A stretch of 64,000 nucleotides of DNA from Allobaculum sp. Allo2 (lineage in GTDB: Bacteria; Bacillota_I; Bacilli_A; Erysipelotrichales; Erysipelotrichaceae). The stretch covers positions 2,294,001 to 2,358,000 of the forward strand of contig NZ_CP078088.1 in assembly GCF_022701175.1 (NCBI RefSeq). The letters run 5' to 3'. Position 1 is the first letter of the stretch, and each line of letters starts with the position of its first letter. This document shows, one piece after another, positions 31,308-40,229 of this stretch. A model generated the notes under the pieces. The model searched no databases and was not told the origin of the DNA. It saw nothing but the letters and a program-made list of their open reading frames with translations. The position numbers and the translations under genes were made by a program.

Positions 31308-31431
31308 GGGATTTCCTTTCTGTATCGTTTTTCTGCCGATTCCATAACGCATTAAAAACGAGATGTATCGTTTTTCGCATGGAAACGACGGATATGGGAG
31401 TAGCCGTACTTCGGCTTTTCGTTTCGTAGAA

Positions 31432-31490
31432 AAAGGATCCTCCTCTTGGCCGATTTCACTATGAAAGCCGGCGGATTCAGGATCCTGTTT
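31432..31490 (-). terminator. Terminator of the amidase-like gene
   Basis: AGGATCCT arms at 31434-31441 and 31479-31486 with a long, partly self-paired loop; TTTTT follows on the minus strand. Confidence 0.65.
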
Positions 31491-31503
31491 TTTCCTGCTT
31501 ATT

Positions 31504-32959
31504 TTACTCGGAAGGAGTGTCTTCGGGCGAGTCAGAAGACGCAGCCGCCGCACTTTGCGAAGCGGTTGTCTGGGAATGGCTTTCCTCCTCATGGGAAATG
31601 GAATTTTCGTCAAGCGTAATCGAATAGCCGCAGGCATTGAGAATGCCCTGCGCGATTCCGCGGGCCAGCGTATCTTCGTTTTCCAGAAAATACGTTCTGG
31701 ATGCTTCATTCTGACTGGACGCGTAGCAGAACACCAGCGAGTTCATTCCATACGATTGGGAGAACATCTCATTGGCTTTCCACTGCTCGCTCTGGCCGGC
31801 GCTCGTCAGACGGCCGCCGGTTTCGCGCAGTGCCGGAAACAGCGAATACGGTTCGAGCTCATACGCCTCGTCCACAGTGAGCTGGTCGTACGTATTTCCA
31901 ATATTCAGCTGGGAAGAGACTACGGGCGTGCTCAGCAAAATTCCATCGCTCAAAAGCGCGCTGGAAATCGAATTGCCCAGAACGCCGTTGGTAAATGGCG
32001 AACTGATCATATATGGATAGGGCTGCTCGGCATCGCTCATCGTCAGCGACAAAAGATTTTTGCCTGCGAAGAGTAGCCGATCCCTGCGCGGGAGTTTTCT
32101 CCTGCGTAGCCTTTGAGTTCTTCCTTATCGCGGGAGAACGTGACGCGAAGCCCGGCGCTTTCGAGATATCTGGCAATACGCTGAGCGAATTCCCAGCTGT
32201 GCTCGCTCTCGTCAAAGCTGCCCTCACTGTACCATTCGAGAGGCATGCCGTTTGGATCGACCAGATAGCCGGAAGGGTCGATGACCACATCGGTCACTTT
32301 CACAATCGGCAGCGATTCCGTTACCGTCAGAAAGATGTAGTTTTCATCGGTGTCGATGCTAAACTTGTCGAGATAGTCTTTCGAAGCATCCACCTGCACG
32401 CTGGAGACTTTCTTGTCGTTTCGCATCGTAATCAGCGGAGAGGAGTGCATTTCCTCATCGCTGTAGGCTCTTGCGTACGTATAGCCGTTAGTCAGATACA
32501 CTTCATAAACGCCGGCGGGCAGGTTCTGCAAGTCGATTCCACTATCTCCGCCGCCGGTAAAGGTCGTCGTAATTTCTTCTCCGGTTTTAATATTGACCAG
32601 CTTGACGTTGCGTCCAAAATAGCCGTCGGTTTCCAGAGGAGAATACGTCTGATCGTAAAACACAAGGGACGTACCGTAAACCGTGTAGTCGCCCACACGC
32701 GTTTTATCCGCATAGCTTTCCTGCGGTTTGGAGTTGAGATCCGAGAGGGTAAGGGAGTCCAGATAGGTAAGCGAAAGCCGTTCTGCAACCGAAGGCTGGC
32801 GCATAAAGAGAAGGCTGATGCAAAGGACGATAACTAAAACCGCAACCGTGAGTGCAATCTTTCCTTTTCGAGTCAGCCTGCGTTTTCTTTTTCTGTTTTT
32901 GCCCGTGTTCTTCGCAGAAACAGGCTTTTTGTATTCTTAGGCGAATTGGGAGTCATCAT
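31504..32959 (-). CDS. Amidase_3-like envelope protein lacking zinc ligands
   Basis: N-terminal basic stretch and signal anchor (KGKIALTVAVLVIVLCISLLF), a beta-rich region (DSGIDLQNLPAGVYEVYLTNG) and a C-terminal domain with the N-acetylmuramoyl-L-alanine amidase pattern: VTDVVIDPSG, a helix FAQRIARYLESAGLRVTFSRD, then SRAGIGY. In working amidases the first strand is followed by G-H-G-G and the fourth strand ends S-I-H-A-N; here these read PSGY and SLTMSD, so both zinc histidines are missing. About 480 residues. Shifts near 32925 and 32075. An acidic Ser-rich tail ends it. It may bind peptidoglycan or regulate an amidase rather than cut. Confidence 0.65.
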
Positions 32960-33077
32960 GGTCAAAGCGTAACAAAAACCGCTTAAACAGAAACAGCTTA
33001 TAAAACGCATTCACACAGGGCTCTCAATTTGTCGTCTCCCGCAAACCTCCTGCCCCATCCGTTTTTCAAAAGGCATT

Positions 33078-33110
33078 GAAAAAGAAGGGCCGCCACAACC
33101 CTTCTTTTTC
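33078..33110. terminator. 12-bp perfect hairpin, bidirectional
   Basis: GAAAAAGAAGGG pairs with CCCTTCTTTTTC around a nine-base loop. No gene on the plus strand ends here; on the minus strand it lies upstream of the amidase-like gene. Confidence 0.75.
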
Positions 33111-34296
33111 AATTACGTAGAGAGTTAAAAGAGGAAATATGGAAGGGATTGATCAGCCGCTGCGCTGACCCAACGTTATGTCTCTTCCCGAATTCAATAT
33201 ATCAACTGACGCAAGTCAGACGCTTTCCAATGCCCATTTTTATTAAGACGGTATTAAGGTGCAGCATTTGTCATTTCACGAGCGGATTTCGCCTTCCCTC
33301 GGTCTTGTTTTTGTGGGATCGCATACGCTCCGAAACCGCAGAAAGCAGGGAGTGCACAGCCTCAGCGACAGAAGAAATCCACTCCGCGTCGTCCAGTCAA
33401 AGAAGAAAGGAACGATCAGGAAACAGCACCTCCAGAACACAGGTTATTCAAACCGGACGATTTCTTACCCTCTATGCCGAATTAAAACCAAAAAGAATTT
33501 TCAGACAAAAATGCCGCGCAAAAGAGATCCCAGTCCCGCCCAGCTTCCAAACAGCAGGCGTTAGGCAGAAGCTCTTCTATCGGCGATCTCGGTTCGCGCA
33601 GAATCCGGCCTTCCGGTTTCTCATACATCCGCATATGAAAAGTACCGGTCGGGCAAACCGGTACTTTTCGGTATTGAAAATTATGAAAAGAGAAGAAAGG
33701 AAATAAGAAGTCCTGAATTGTATTCAGCTTCTTTGACCAGAGGCTTTCTCTGACCACGATCAGTATCCGATCCTTACCTAAAATGAGAGTTAAAAGAGAA
33801 TTTCTTTTCATCAGACACAGAAACACCCGGATGGGCGGTCCGGGTGTTCTGTGTAAATTATTGAGAAAAAGAAAGAAAAAAATTATGATTGAAAAATTAT
33901 TATTATTGGAAATCTGCTGCTTTGATTTCCACGGTCTTATCTTAACGTCTATTTTTAGAATATTTCAATTAACGCTTGACTTTTTATCCGCCCCTGACGT
34001 CTTGAACAAGCTTCACGAGAATAAAGGCAATTTGCCTCTGAAATGAAAGCTGTTTCGATTTTTATGCGTAAATGGAATACATAGTCTTTCGACCGCCTCC
34101 TCATTTTCTTTCGATCCAGGACGTCCCGTTACACCGCACCGTCCCGTTATTTCCGTCCTCCAAAACGGTTTTCTGATTGAGCTTACGGAAATGACCAATG
34201 CATTTTGTGCCCATAAAAAATCCTCTGCACGGGCGAATGAGCAGAGGATCATGCGTCCTGGGCAAGGAACGCATTTTTGGAAGCTGGGCTGCTTCC
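33111..34296. other. Gene-poor accessory stretch with strong hairpins
   Basis: No convincing gene; long plus-strand frames (such as 33149-33706) are low complexity without domains. It contains a 13-bp hairpin at 33637-33669 (GAAAAGTACCGGT / ACCGGTACTTTTC), one at 33815-33854 (ACACAG..ACACCCGGA / TCCGGGTGT..CTGTGT) and one at 34217-34250 (ATCCTCTGC / GCAGAGGAT with T-run on the minus strand). The second is followed by an AG-rich tract, and the 33908 repeat unit begins there. Confidence 0.5.
33862..33930 (+). repeat. AG-tract/hairpin unit, copy 1
   Basis: AGAAAAAGAAAGAAAAAAAT, an AT-rich bridge, then GGAAATC and GATTTCC arms (33908-33914, 33924-33930) with loop TGCTGCTTT. Preceded by the hairpin at 33815-33854. 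The same unit recurs near 35963 and 36861. Confidence 0.7.
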
Positions 34297-34306
34297 GAAT
34301 GATAAG
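34297..34306. repeat. Target-site duplication, left, of IS4 copy 1
   Basis: GAATGATAAG, repeated at 35953-35962. Confidence 0.92.
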
Positions 34307-35952
34307 CAATGTCATTAAGTTAAGATTTCTCAGACCACATCAGCGTTAAGCAGTGATGTGGTCTTTTTCTACTCTTCAAGTCAAATCTCGAATGATTCGA
34401 GTTTTTCACTTTTTCTAAAAATCTATTGACAAATTTCTGCCGCCGCGTGGCTGCTTCGCAGCCGATGGGGAGAACTTAAAGGAGTTTTCCCTATGACTGC
34501 TATCGCCAAAGAATGTTCTTTCTTCAGAAACACCTTCCTCAATATCATCAGCTCAGAAACGGCGAACCCTGCCAATTTTACTTCTCAGTCCGCCTTCACC
34601 CGTAAGCGGCAGATTGACCTGCATGAGCTTGTCCTTCTTCCGTTTCAGCTGACAGAGGAATCCCTCGCTGCTTCCTTTCCCTGGATCCTGTTTAAGGGCG
34701 GATCATCTGTTTCAGCCTCTGCTGTGTCTCAGGCCCGTTCCAAAATCAACTCTTCACTTTATAAAAACGTCTTCAATCGGTTTAACAAGGCAACTTCCAG
34801 CTCTGATGTTAAAACCTTCAAGGGTTATCGCCTCCTCGCTGTAGATGGAAGCGAGATTCAAGTTCTTCCTGAACAGGACAATGACATCACCTATGGCGCT
34901 TCTAAAAAGGCAAGAAGAGGCACTTTGTTCATTTGAATGCCGAATTCGACGCCCTCAACTCCGTCTTTACTGACGCGCTGCTTCAACCCGGCTCTGAGAA
35001 GAATGAAGATTCAGCTCTTCTTGAACTCGCTCAGCGTTCTTCATTTCAGAAAGCCATCTTCATCGCTGATCGGGGATACGAAGCTCTTATGTCTTTCTAT
35101 CGCCTGCAGAAGGAACATGTCCCTTTTGTCATACGTATCAAAGACGAGACATCATCTACAAGCATTCTCAAGTACTATAAGACTCCCGAGTCAGAAGAGT
35201 ATGACATTCCTTTCAATGTGATTCTGACCAGTAAAAACAACAGGCATGTCAAAGACCATTGGGATGTCTATAAGTACATCTCTTCGTACAGGAAGCAGCC
35301 TGAATTTGACGGTCAAACGACTGAACTCCCTTTAAATATCAGGGTTGTGAGGTTCAAAGCTGCCTGCGAAGGGAATGAATCATTCATTACCGTCTGCACC
35401 AATCTGTCGGAAGCTGAGTTTGGGACCGAGGACATCAAGCAGATCTACCGTCTGCGCTGGCAGGTTGAAGTCGGCTTCAGGGGACTGAAACGAAACACCG
35501 ATCTTGAATGGACTCATTCAAGGAAGCTTGATCTGGTCCAGGCAGAGATCTATGCCAAAATGACTCTCTACAATCTTTGTTCCCGTTTGCGCAACAAGGT
35601 AGAAAGATCTCGTCAGCACCAGAAGCGCATCGCTCAGGCCAAAAAGCACAAGCAGAAGGCAGATTTCGGATTCATCATCAAAACGATTCAACAGTGGCTG
35701 TTCAAAAAAGCCAGAATCAGCTTGAGTACACTGGAAGATCTTCTTCTGGCCAGGATATCTCCGATCAGAGAAGGAAGAGCTGATACCAGAAAGAAGAAGT
35801 GACAGATTTGAAAACCGAAAAGTCATCAGGATGATTTTTTCAACAGGTAGAAAATCATCCTTTTCGTCATGCCTGAGACGCAAAATATAAGAAATGACAA
35901 CGCTCATGAACAGGGTATACGATTTTTATCCCTCCTTAACTTAATGACATTG
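34307..35952 (+). mobile_element. IS4-family element, copy 1
   Basis: 1,646 bp, with 18-bp perfect inverted ends CAATGTCATTAAGTTAAG. It is flanked by a 10-bp duplication, a size fitting the IS4 family. Just inside the left end are two terminator hairpins (GACCACATC/GATGTGGTC then TTTTT; CTCGAA/TTCGAG then TTTTTC), and inside the right end a third (AGGATGATTTT/AAAATCATCCT). These would block read-through into the transposase. A nearly identical copy lies at 58740-60383. Confidence 0.94.
34493..35802 (+). CDS. IS4-family transposase (frameshifted)
   Basis: DDE transposase of about 436 residues. Acidic triad regions: YRLLAVDGSEIQ (first Asp), IFIADRGYEALM (second Asp), and the Y-R-x-R-W-x-V-E signature IYRLRWQVEVGFRGLK with the Glu. 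A frame change at a run of five A near 34905 splits residues 1-137 from the rest; restoring a sixth A, or slipping back one base, gives TYGASKKGKKRHFVHLNAEFD. The same break is present in copy 2. Start follows AAAGGAG. Confidence 0.9.
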
Positions 35953-35962
35953 GAATGATAAG
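35953..35962. repeat. Target-site duplication, right, of IS4 copy 1
   Basis: GAATGATAAG, identical to 34297-34306. Confidence 0.92.
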
Positions 35963-36015
35963 AGAAAAGAAAGGAAAAATGATTATGATTTCAGGAAATC
36001 TGCTGCTTGATTTCC
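35961..36015 (+). repeat. AG-tract/hairpin unit, copy 2
   Basis: AGAGAAAAGAAAGGAAAAAT, then TGATTATGATTTCA, then GGAAATC and GATTTCC arms with loop TGCTGCTT. IS4 copy 1 inserted immediately upstream. An ATG eight bases after GAAAGG opens a 25-codon frame (MIMISGNLLLDFLDFRIPFF and five more residues) that ends at 36056, so a small peptide is possible. Confidence 0.7.
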
Positions 36016-36080
36016 TTGATTTCAGGATACCGTTTTTCTGGAAAGATGTATTCTGACGCCCGCAATTTCTTTATAGCTTC

Positions 36081-36368
36081 TTAATACCATTTTGCATTCG
36101 TTAATTCAGCCTTGATCTGTTCCAAATCCGTACGGCGATACTTCTTTTCACCAATAGAAACCGCCGGTCGCGCCATATCACCAGCTGCTTCCAGTCCCCT
36201 GTCCGGGAAAAAGCATTGTCGACTGTCTGCCAAGGCAGTACCCAAAAGAAAAGAGAGCCTGAGGCGTTCTATCGCCGTTTCATCGGTTCTGTCCAGCTTC
36301 TGTATACGGGGATGCCTGCATATACCATTTATTCCGCGCATCCTTGTTTCCTGCTTTCTCTTCCGCAT
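36081..36368 (-). CDS. Doubtful 95-codon frame downstream of the structured RNA
   Basis: The C-terminal third (ARPAVSIGEKKYRRTDLEQI, KAELTNAKWY) looks protein-like; the rest is less so. The ATG at 36368 lies ten bases after the terminator hairpin and has no ribosome site. No family recognised. It may be the remnant of a gene once controlled by the RNA element upstream, or not coding. Confidence 0.3.
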   Translation of the reverse strand: MRKRKQETRMRGINGICRHPRIQKLDRTDETAIERLRLSFLLGTALADSRQCFFPDRGLEAAGDMARPAVSIGEKKYRRTDLEQIKAELTNAKWY

Positions 36369-36377
36369 CTTGTAAAG

Positions 36378-36500
36378 AAAAGAGCCGCTACCGGCTCTTT
36401 CTTCTTAGTTTAGAGATGCTCGCCGGGCCCAACTCCCCGGTTCTCTTTTGACCATACAGGTGTGTGGCTGCTGGGTAGATTCACCACCTCGAGTATCTCT
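36378..36500 (-). ncRNA. Riboswitch-like three-way-junction RNA plus terminator
   Basis: Read on the minus strand: TATAAT (36506-36511), then P1 of 11 positions (AGAGATACTCG with CGAGCATCTCT, one mismatch), P2 (AGGTGGTG at 36482-36489 with CACACACCT at 36458-36466), P3 (CCGGG/CCCGG, 36423-36440), then an intrinsic terminator (AAAGAGCCG/CGGCTCTTT, followed by TTCTTT). Loop P2 carries ACCCAG and loop P3 carries TTGGG, which could pair. I recognise no Rfam class. Promoter -35 is poor. Confidence 0.5.
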
Positions 36501-36815
36501 GAAAAATTATATCCTCCAAAAATTGTAAAGTTCTATTTCACCAGAATTGTTAAGTTTTTATTTGACTTCGATCACCCTGTTTAACAGATTCTTTACTTCC
36601 TAAAGTAAATATATTATTTCCAATATGTTAATTTCATGAGCATATTTTTAGCGTTGCTGGGGTACTGATCCTGACGGACGGATACTCATTGCTGGTTGTG
36701 TGCTGGTTACGGAGAATTTTTCATGCATTCTGCGGATATGTTTTAACTGCATTCGAATTATCGCAGAGCAACAGTGGATTTTTCCTGTTCCCGCTTTATG
36801 TAAAGTAATTTAAAG
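36501..36815. other. AT-rich spacer
   Basis: No gene seen. Contains the putative -10 for the minus-strand RNA at 36506-36511 and long A/T tracts. Confidence 0.4.
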
Positions 36816-36854
36816 AAAAAGGCCGTCTCCGGGGCGAATCGGGACGACCTTTTC
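36816..36854 (+). terminator. Terminator-like hairpin before unit copy 3
   Basis: AAAAGG-CGTC pairs with GACG-CCTTTT (bulges on both sides), followed by CTAAAAAAG. Confidence 0.6.
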
Positions 36855-36860
36855 TAAAAA

Positions 36861-36911
36861 AGAGAAAAAGAAAGGAAATTGTATTATTCAGGAAATCTGC
36901 TGCTGATTTCC
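36861..36911 (+). repeat. AG-tract/hairpin unit, copy 3
   Basis: AGAGAAAAAGAAAGGAAATT, then GTATTATTCA, then GGAAATC and GATTTCC arms with loop TGCTGCT. A terminator (GTCTTC/GAAGAC then TTTTT, 36944-36967) follows, so a short RNA of about 100 bases could be made. Confidence 0.7.
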
Positions 36912-36943
36912 ATGGCTGTATACTACCCCATCCATTGGTCTCT

Positions 36944-36967
36944 GTCTTCTGAGAAGACCTGTTTTTC
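36944..36967 (+). terminator. Small terminator after unit copy 3
   Basis: GTCTTC, three-base loop, GAAGAC, then CTGTTTTTCTT. Confidence 0.6.
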
Positions 36968-36981
36968 TTAATTATTTCTTT

Positions 36982-37025
36982 ACAACCGCTTTCACAGTTT
37001 CGTCGCTGGTTTTGAAAGCGGTTGT
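36982..37025. terminator. Terminator after the NlpC/P60 gene
   Basis: ACAACCGCTTTC pairs perfectly with GAAAGCGGTTGT across a 20-base loop. Confidence 0.75.
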
Positions 37026-37053
37026 TGTTTTAAGCAGTAAGAATTGGAATGAA

Positions 37054-38007
37054 TTAAGGCAGAACGGGATGTACGTATCCGATCAGCGGATTGGCGCAGG
37101 ATACGGAATAAACCGCTGTAGTGTATCCGTTCCAGCCGCCGTGTACAGCCTGTCCGTTGCCGATGTAGATTGCTACATGGCCCTGGTACACACAGATATC
37201 GCCAGGAACGGGGTTGTTCGTCAGCGGGCCAAGAGAAAGATAGGCTTCTGGAGCGCCGTGGAAGTTGATGCCGACCGTTTTAAGCGAATTGGTCACCAGC
37301 ATGGTGCAGTCCTGATTCACGCCGATCTGCGCAAGGGCTGCCTGTGCGATTTTGTCGTAGCCGCTCAGATCTTCCTTTCCTTTGCCGTTCTCGTCATAGA
37401 CGTAGCCGTCTTTGGTTACGGACATTTCTTTCTGTCCGTTTTCATCGAAACTGTAGCGAACGCCGTCCACATCGCGGGTCTGGCCTTTGACGATGGATCC
37501 GTCGGCATCCAGGTAGTATTCCTTGCCTTCGTAGTCGGTCCAGCCTGTCTGCGTATTGCCGTTTTCATCGAGCAGATAGGTCTTGCCGTCCTTTTCAATT
37601 TCAGCGGCTTCTTCTACCTTGCGGCCGGTCGTTTCATCATAGTAGACGGTTTTGCCTTCTTCTTTGACAAAGCCGGTTACTTTCTGACCGTTCTCATCAA
37701 AGAGATAGTTGCCGTCTTTTGTATTCAGCTTTCCCGAAGCGAGAAGACCAAACTGATCGTAGTAAACGGTTTTTCCTTTTTCTACGACTTCGCCGGTTTT
37801 CTTTTCGAGAAGACTGGTTGTTTTATTTTTAATCGTTGACTGATTTCGATCGATTCCATTAAAGAAATTGGACGAAACCGACATGGCTTCTTTTCCAAGT
37901 GATTGATTTGCGGGTTCAGCAGCAAATACGGACACTGATGGAATACCGCAGGCTACTGCCATTGCTAAAGTCATCGCGGCATGTCTTGCCAGAAACTTAT
38001 TTTTCAT
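37054..38007 (-). CDS. Secreted cell-wall-binding NlpC/P60-type peptidase
   Basis: 317 residues, intact. Signal peptide (KFLARHAAMTLAMAVACGIP then VSVFAAE, likely cleavage after VFA). Residues about 85-225 are YG-type glucan/choline-binding repeats (GKTVYYDQFGLLASG; GNYLFDENGQKVTGF; GKEYYLDADGSIVKG; VRYSFDENGQKE). The C-terminal domain has the cysteine in NQDCTMLVTNSL and His in YQGHVAIYIGNGQAVHGG, as in NlpC/P60/CHAP endopeptidases. The start at 38007 follows AAGGAGG, so the signal peptide begins there. Likely a surface enzyme that trims peptidoglycan. Its own terminator follows. Confidence 0.88.
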   Translation of the reverse strand: MKNKFLARHAAMTLAMAVACGIPSVSVFAAEPANQSLGKEAMSVSSNFFNGIDRNQSTIKNKTTSLLEKKTGEVVEKGKTVYYDQFGLLASGKLNTKDGNYLFDENGQKVTGFVKEEGKTVYYDETTGRKVEEAAEIEKDGKTYLLDENGNTQTGWTDYEGKEYYLDADGSIVKGQTRDVDGVRYSFDENGQKEMSVTKDGYVYDENGKGKEDLSGYDKIAQAALAQIGVNQDCTMLVTNSLKTVGINFHGAPEAYLSLGPLTNNPVPGDICVYQGHVAIYIGNGQAVHGGWNGYTTAVYSVSCANPLIGYVHPVLP

Positions 38008-38516
38008 AGTTGGTCCTCCTTGCGCTTGCCCAAAGAGAGTACCAATTATCCAAAACGGAAGCAAAATGACCAGAATAATTTCTTAAATATTTCCAAACAA
38101 TCCGATTCGTATAAAAGCGATGGGCCCTTTAAGTAAAGGGTCTTCACGCAGAATGTGGAAAAGTGTGTGTGAATCACGAAAATTGTAAAAAAATGAGTGT
38201 TCATTATACATATACATTTTTAAAGAAATTTGGAATTCTCATAAACAAAAAGAAATCGCTTACTTTGTCAAAAATCCGATACCTATCGTTAAATGAACAT
38301 TAAAGCGGCTTTCAGAAACGCCTTGACGACTTTGCAAAAATGAGGCGTTCAAAATTCTGTTCTCGTTATGCATACATCCCCTGTCCTTTGGGGCGCTTCT
38401 TCCAAGCCGCTATCCGCCGGAATGTATTTCCTGTTTCTGCGCGGGATGAAGCTCTGTGAATGGAATTTGGCACGCTTCATAATGATTTACATTTCCCTGG
38501 AAAAATCTTTCGATAC
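38008..38516. other. AT-rich intergenic stretch
   Basis: About 500 bases upstream of the secreted peptidase gene; long A/T tracts near 38190-38280 suggest promoter DNA. No gene or known RNA seen. Confidence 0.4.
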
Positions 38517-38553
38517 AAAAAGACAGCCGCATCGGGTTCGTCTCGATGCGGCT
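38517..38553 (-). terminator. asnS terminator
   Basis: AGCCGCATCG pairs with CGATGCGGCT; on the minus strand GTCTTTTTG follows. Confidence 0.85.
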
Positions 38554-38588
38554 GATGATATTCGCTGAATACAGCTGAGTATAAAGGT

Positions 38589-39942
38589 TTAGAAAATCAG
38601 GTTGCGCGGAGTACGCGGATACGGCTGTACGTCGCGGATGTTCTGGATGCCGGAGAGGTACATGAGCATGCGGTCAAATCCAAGACCGAATCCGGAATGA
38701 ACGCATCCGCCAAAGCGGCGCAAGTCCATGTACCACTGCAGAGTGGATTCTTCCATGCCCATGTCGTCCATTTTCTTTTTCAGAACATCGTAGCGCTCTT
38801 CACGCTGGCTTCCGCCGACGAGCTCGCCGACATACGGAACGAGAAGGTCGCAGGCCGCTACGGTCTTGCCGTCTTCGTTTTCACGCATGTAGAACGCTTT
38901 GATTTCTTTCGGATAGTCGATCAGGAACACCGGACCGCCTACAACCTGTTCGCAAATGTAGCGTTCGTGCTCGGACTGAAGATCCATGCCCCAGTAAATG
39001 TTCTTGTTGTCGAAGCGGTCTTTGACTTTTCCAGTTCCTTGATGGCTTCGGTATACGTCATACGACGGAATTCGCTGTCGGCTACCTTTTAACGCGATTG
39101 ATGCAGTCTTTATCGATCATTTTCTGGAAGAACGCCATTTCTTCCGGTGCATGTTCCAGAACGTAGCGGATGCAGTACTTGATCATGTCCTCGATCACGT
39201 CCATGTTATCGGACAGATCCGCGAAAGCGAGTTCCGGTTCGATCATCCAGAACTCAGCCGCATGACGGGTCGTGTTTGAGTTTTCCGCACGGAACGTCGG
39301 ACCGAACGTATATACGTTGCGGTACGTCAGCGCAAACGGCTCAACGTGCAGCTGGCCGGATACGGTCAGCTGGGCGTGCTTGCCGAAGAAGTCCTTTTCG
39401 TACTCCTGATCATCAATGGTCGTTACGGTAAAGCATTCACCGGCGCCTTCCGCATCGTTTCCCGTAATGATTGGCGTTTGTACATAAACAAAGCCGCGGT
39501 CCTGGAAGAACGTATGAATCGCCATGGACAGAACGGAACGCAGACGGAATACCGCGTAGTACGTGTTGGCACGCGGACGAACGTGCGGGATTTCGCGCAT
39601 GAATTCATAGCTGTGTCTCTTCTTCTGCAGCGGATAGTCATGATCCGCCATACCGAGAACGGTAATGGAATCGGCTGCCACTTCGAGAGGCTGTTTAGCC
39701 TCCGGTGTCGCGTGGACTGTACCTTTTACTTCAATAGCACTGCCGGTTGTGATTTTGGAAGCCTGTTCGTAGCCTTCCATTTCTGGAGAATAGACAATCT
39801 GAAGATTGGAGAAGCAGCTTCCGTCATTGAATTCGATAAAGCTGATATTTTTCGAATTTCGATTGGTTCTCACCCATCCCTGCAGGGTCACGGGTTTTCC
39901 ATCGTATTCGCTGATCTTTTCTTTCAGTTTCTTTACAAGCAT
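38589..39942 (-). CDS. asnS: Asparaginyl-tRNA synthetase
   Basis: Class IIb synthetase that charges tRNA-Asn. N-terminal OB-fold anticodon domain ([20 protein letters not shown]), motif 1 region ([18 protein letters not shown]), motif 2 ([21 protein letters not shown]) and motif 3 ([15 protein letters not shown]). The H-A-A-E-F sequence after motif 2 fits AsnS rather than AspS. Joined length about 450 residues; shifts near 39090 and 39030. Start after AAAGGAG. The leader just upstream contains two hairpins, one followed by a T-rich tract. Confidence 0.95.
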
Positions 39943-39961
39943 TAAAATGCTCCTTTCCTTA

Positions 39962-40020
39962 AAGAGAAAAGCGTCCCTCCATCAGGAACGCTCCAATCCG
40001 CAGATCTGATTCAGGCGGAT
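39962..40020 (-). promoter_or_regulatory. Attenuator-like leader of asnS
   Basis: Minus strand: ATCCG/CGGAT hairpin, then AGCGTTCC/GGGACGCT with TTTTCTCTTT, just before the ribosome site. No T-box motif was found. Could be a weak terminator that limits read-through from rex. Confidence 0.4.
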
Positions 40021-40042
40021 TAATTCATGCGCCATAGGCACA

Positions 40043-40090
40043 GAAAAACGTCTCGCTAAGAGCTATGGGTATTAAACCATTGCGAGACGT
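40043..40090 (-). terminator. rex terminator
   Basis: ACGTCTCGC pairs perfectly with GCGAGACGT; TTTTTC follows on the minus strand. Confidence 0.85.
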
Positions 40091-40229
40091 AAATTACAAT
40101 ATGAGCGCCAGCTAAAGCCGAAACAGAGCGTCACAAAGCCGGCCGTTCCAGCCAAATCGCGGTCTTCCCGTTTTGCTTTTCGATGCAAAAACACCTGCCT
40201 TCTCGCAGAAAAAGGCAAGTGCAGACAGC

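Noticed and set aside
32013..32837. 274-codon plus-strand frame
   Set aside because: Antisense to the amidase-like gene.
33149..33706. 185-codon plus-strand frame
   Set aside because: Low complexity, no recognised fold, spans strong hairpins; treated as non-coding.
36412..36500. T-box, SAM, purine or tmRNA identity for the three-way-junction RNA
   Set aside because: No T-box TGGNACCGCG, no purine-riboswitch junction bases and no tmRNA resume sequence; only the fold topology resembles a purine riboswitch.
37012..37839. 275-codon plus-strand frame
   Set aside because: Antisense to the NlpC/P60 gene; hydrophobic pattern is a mirror of the repeats.
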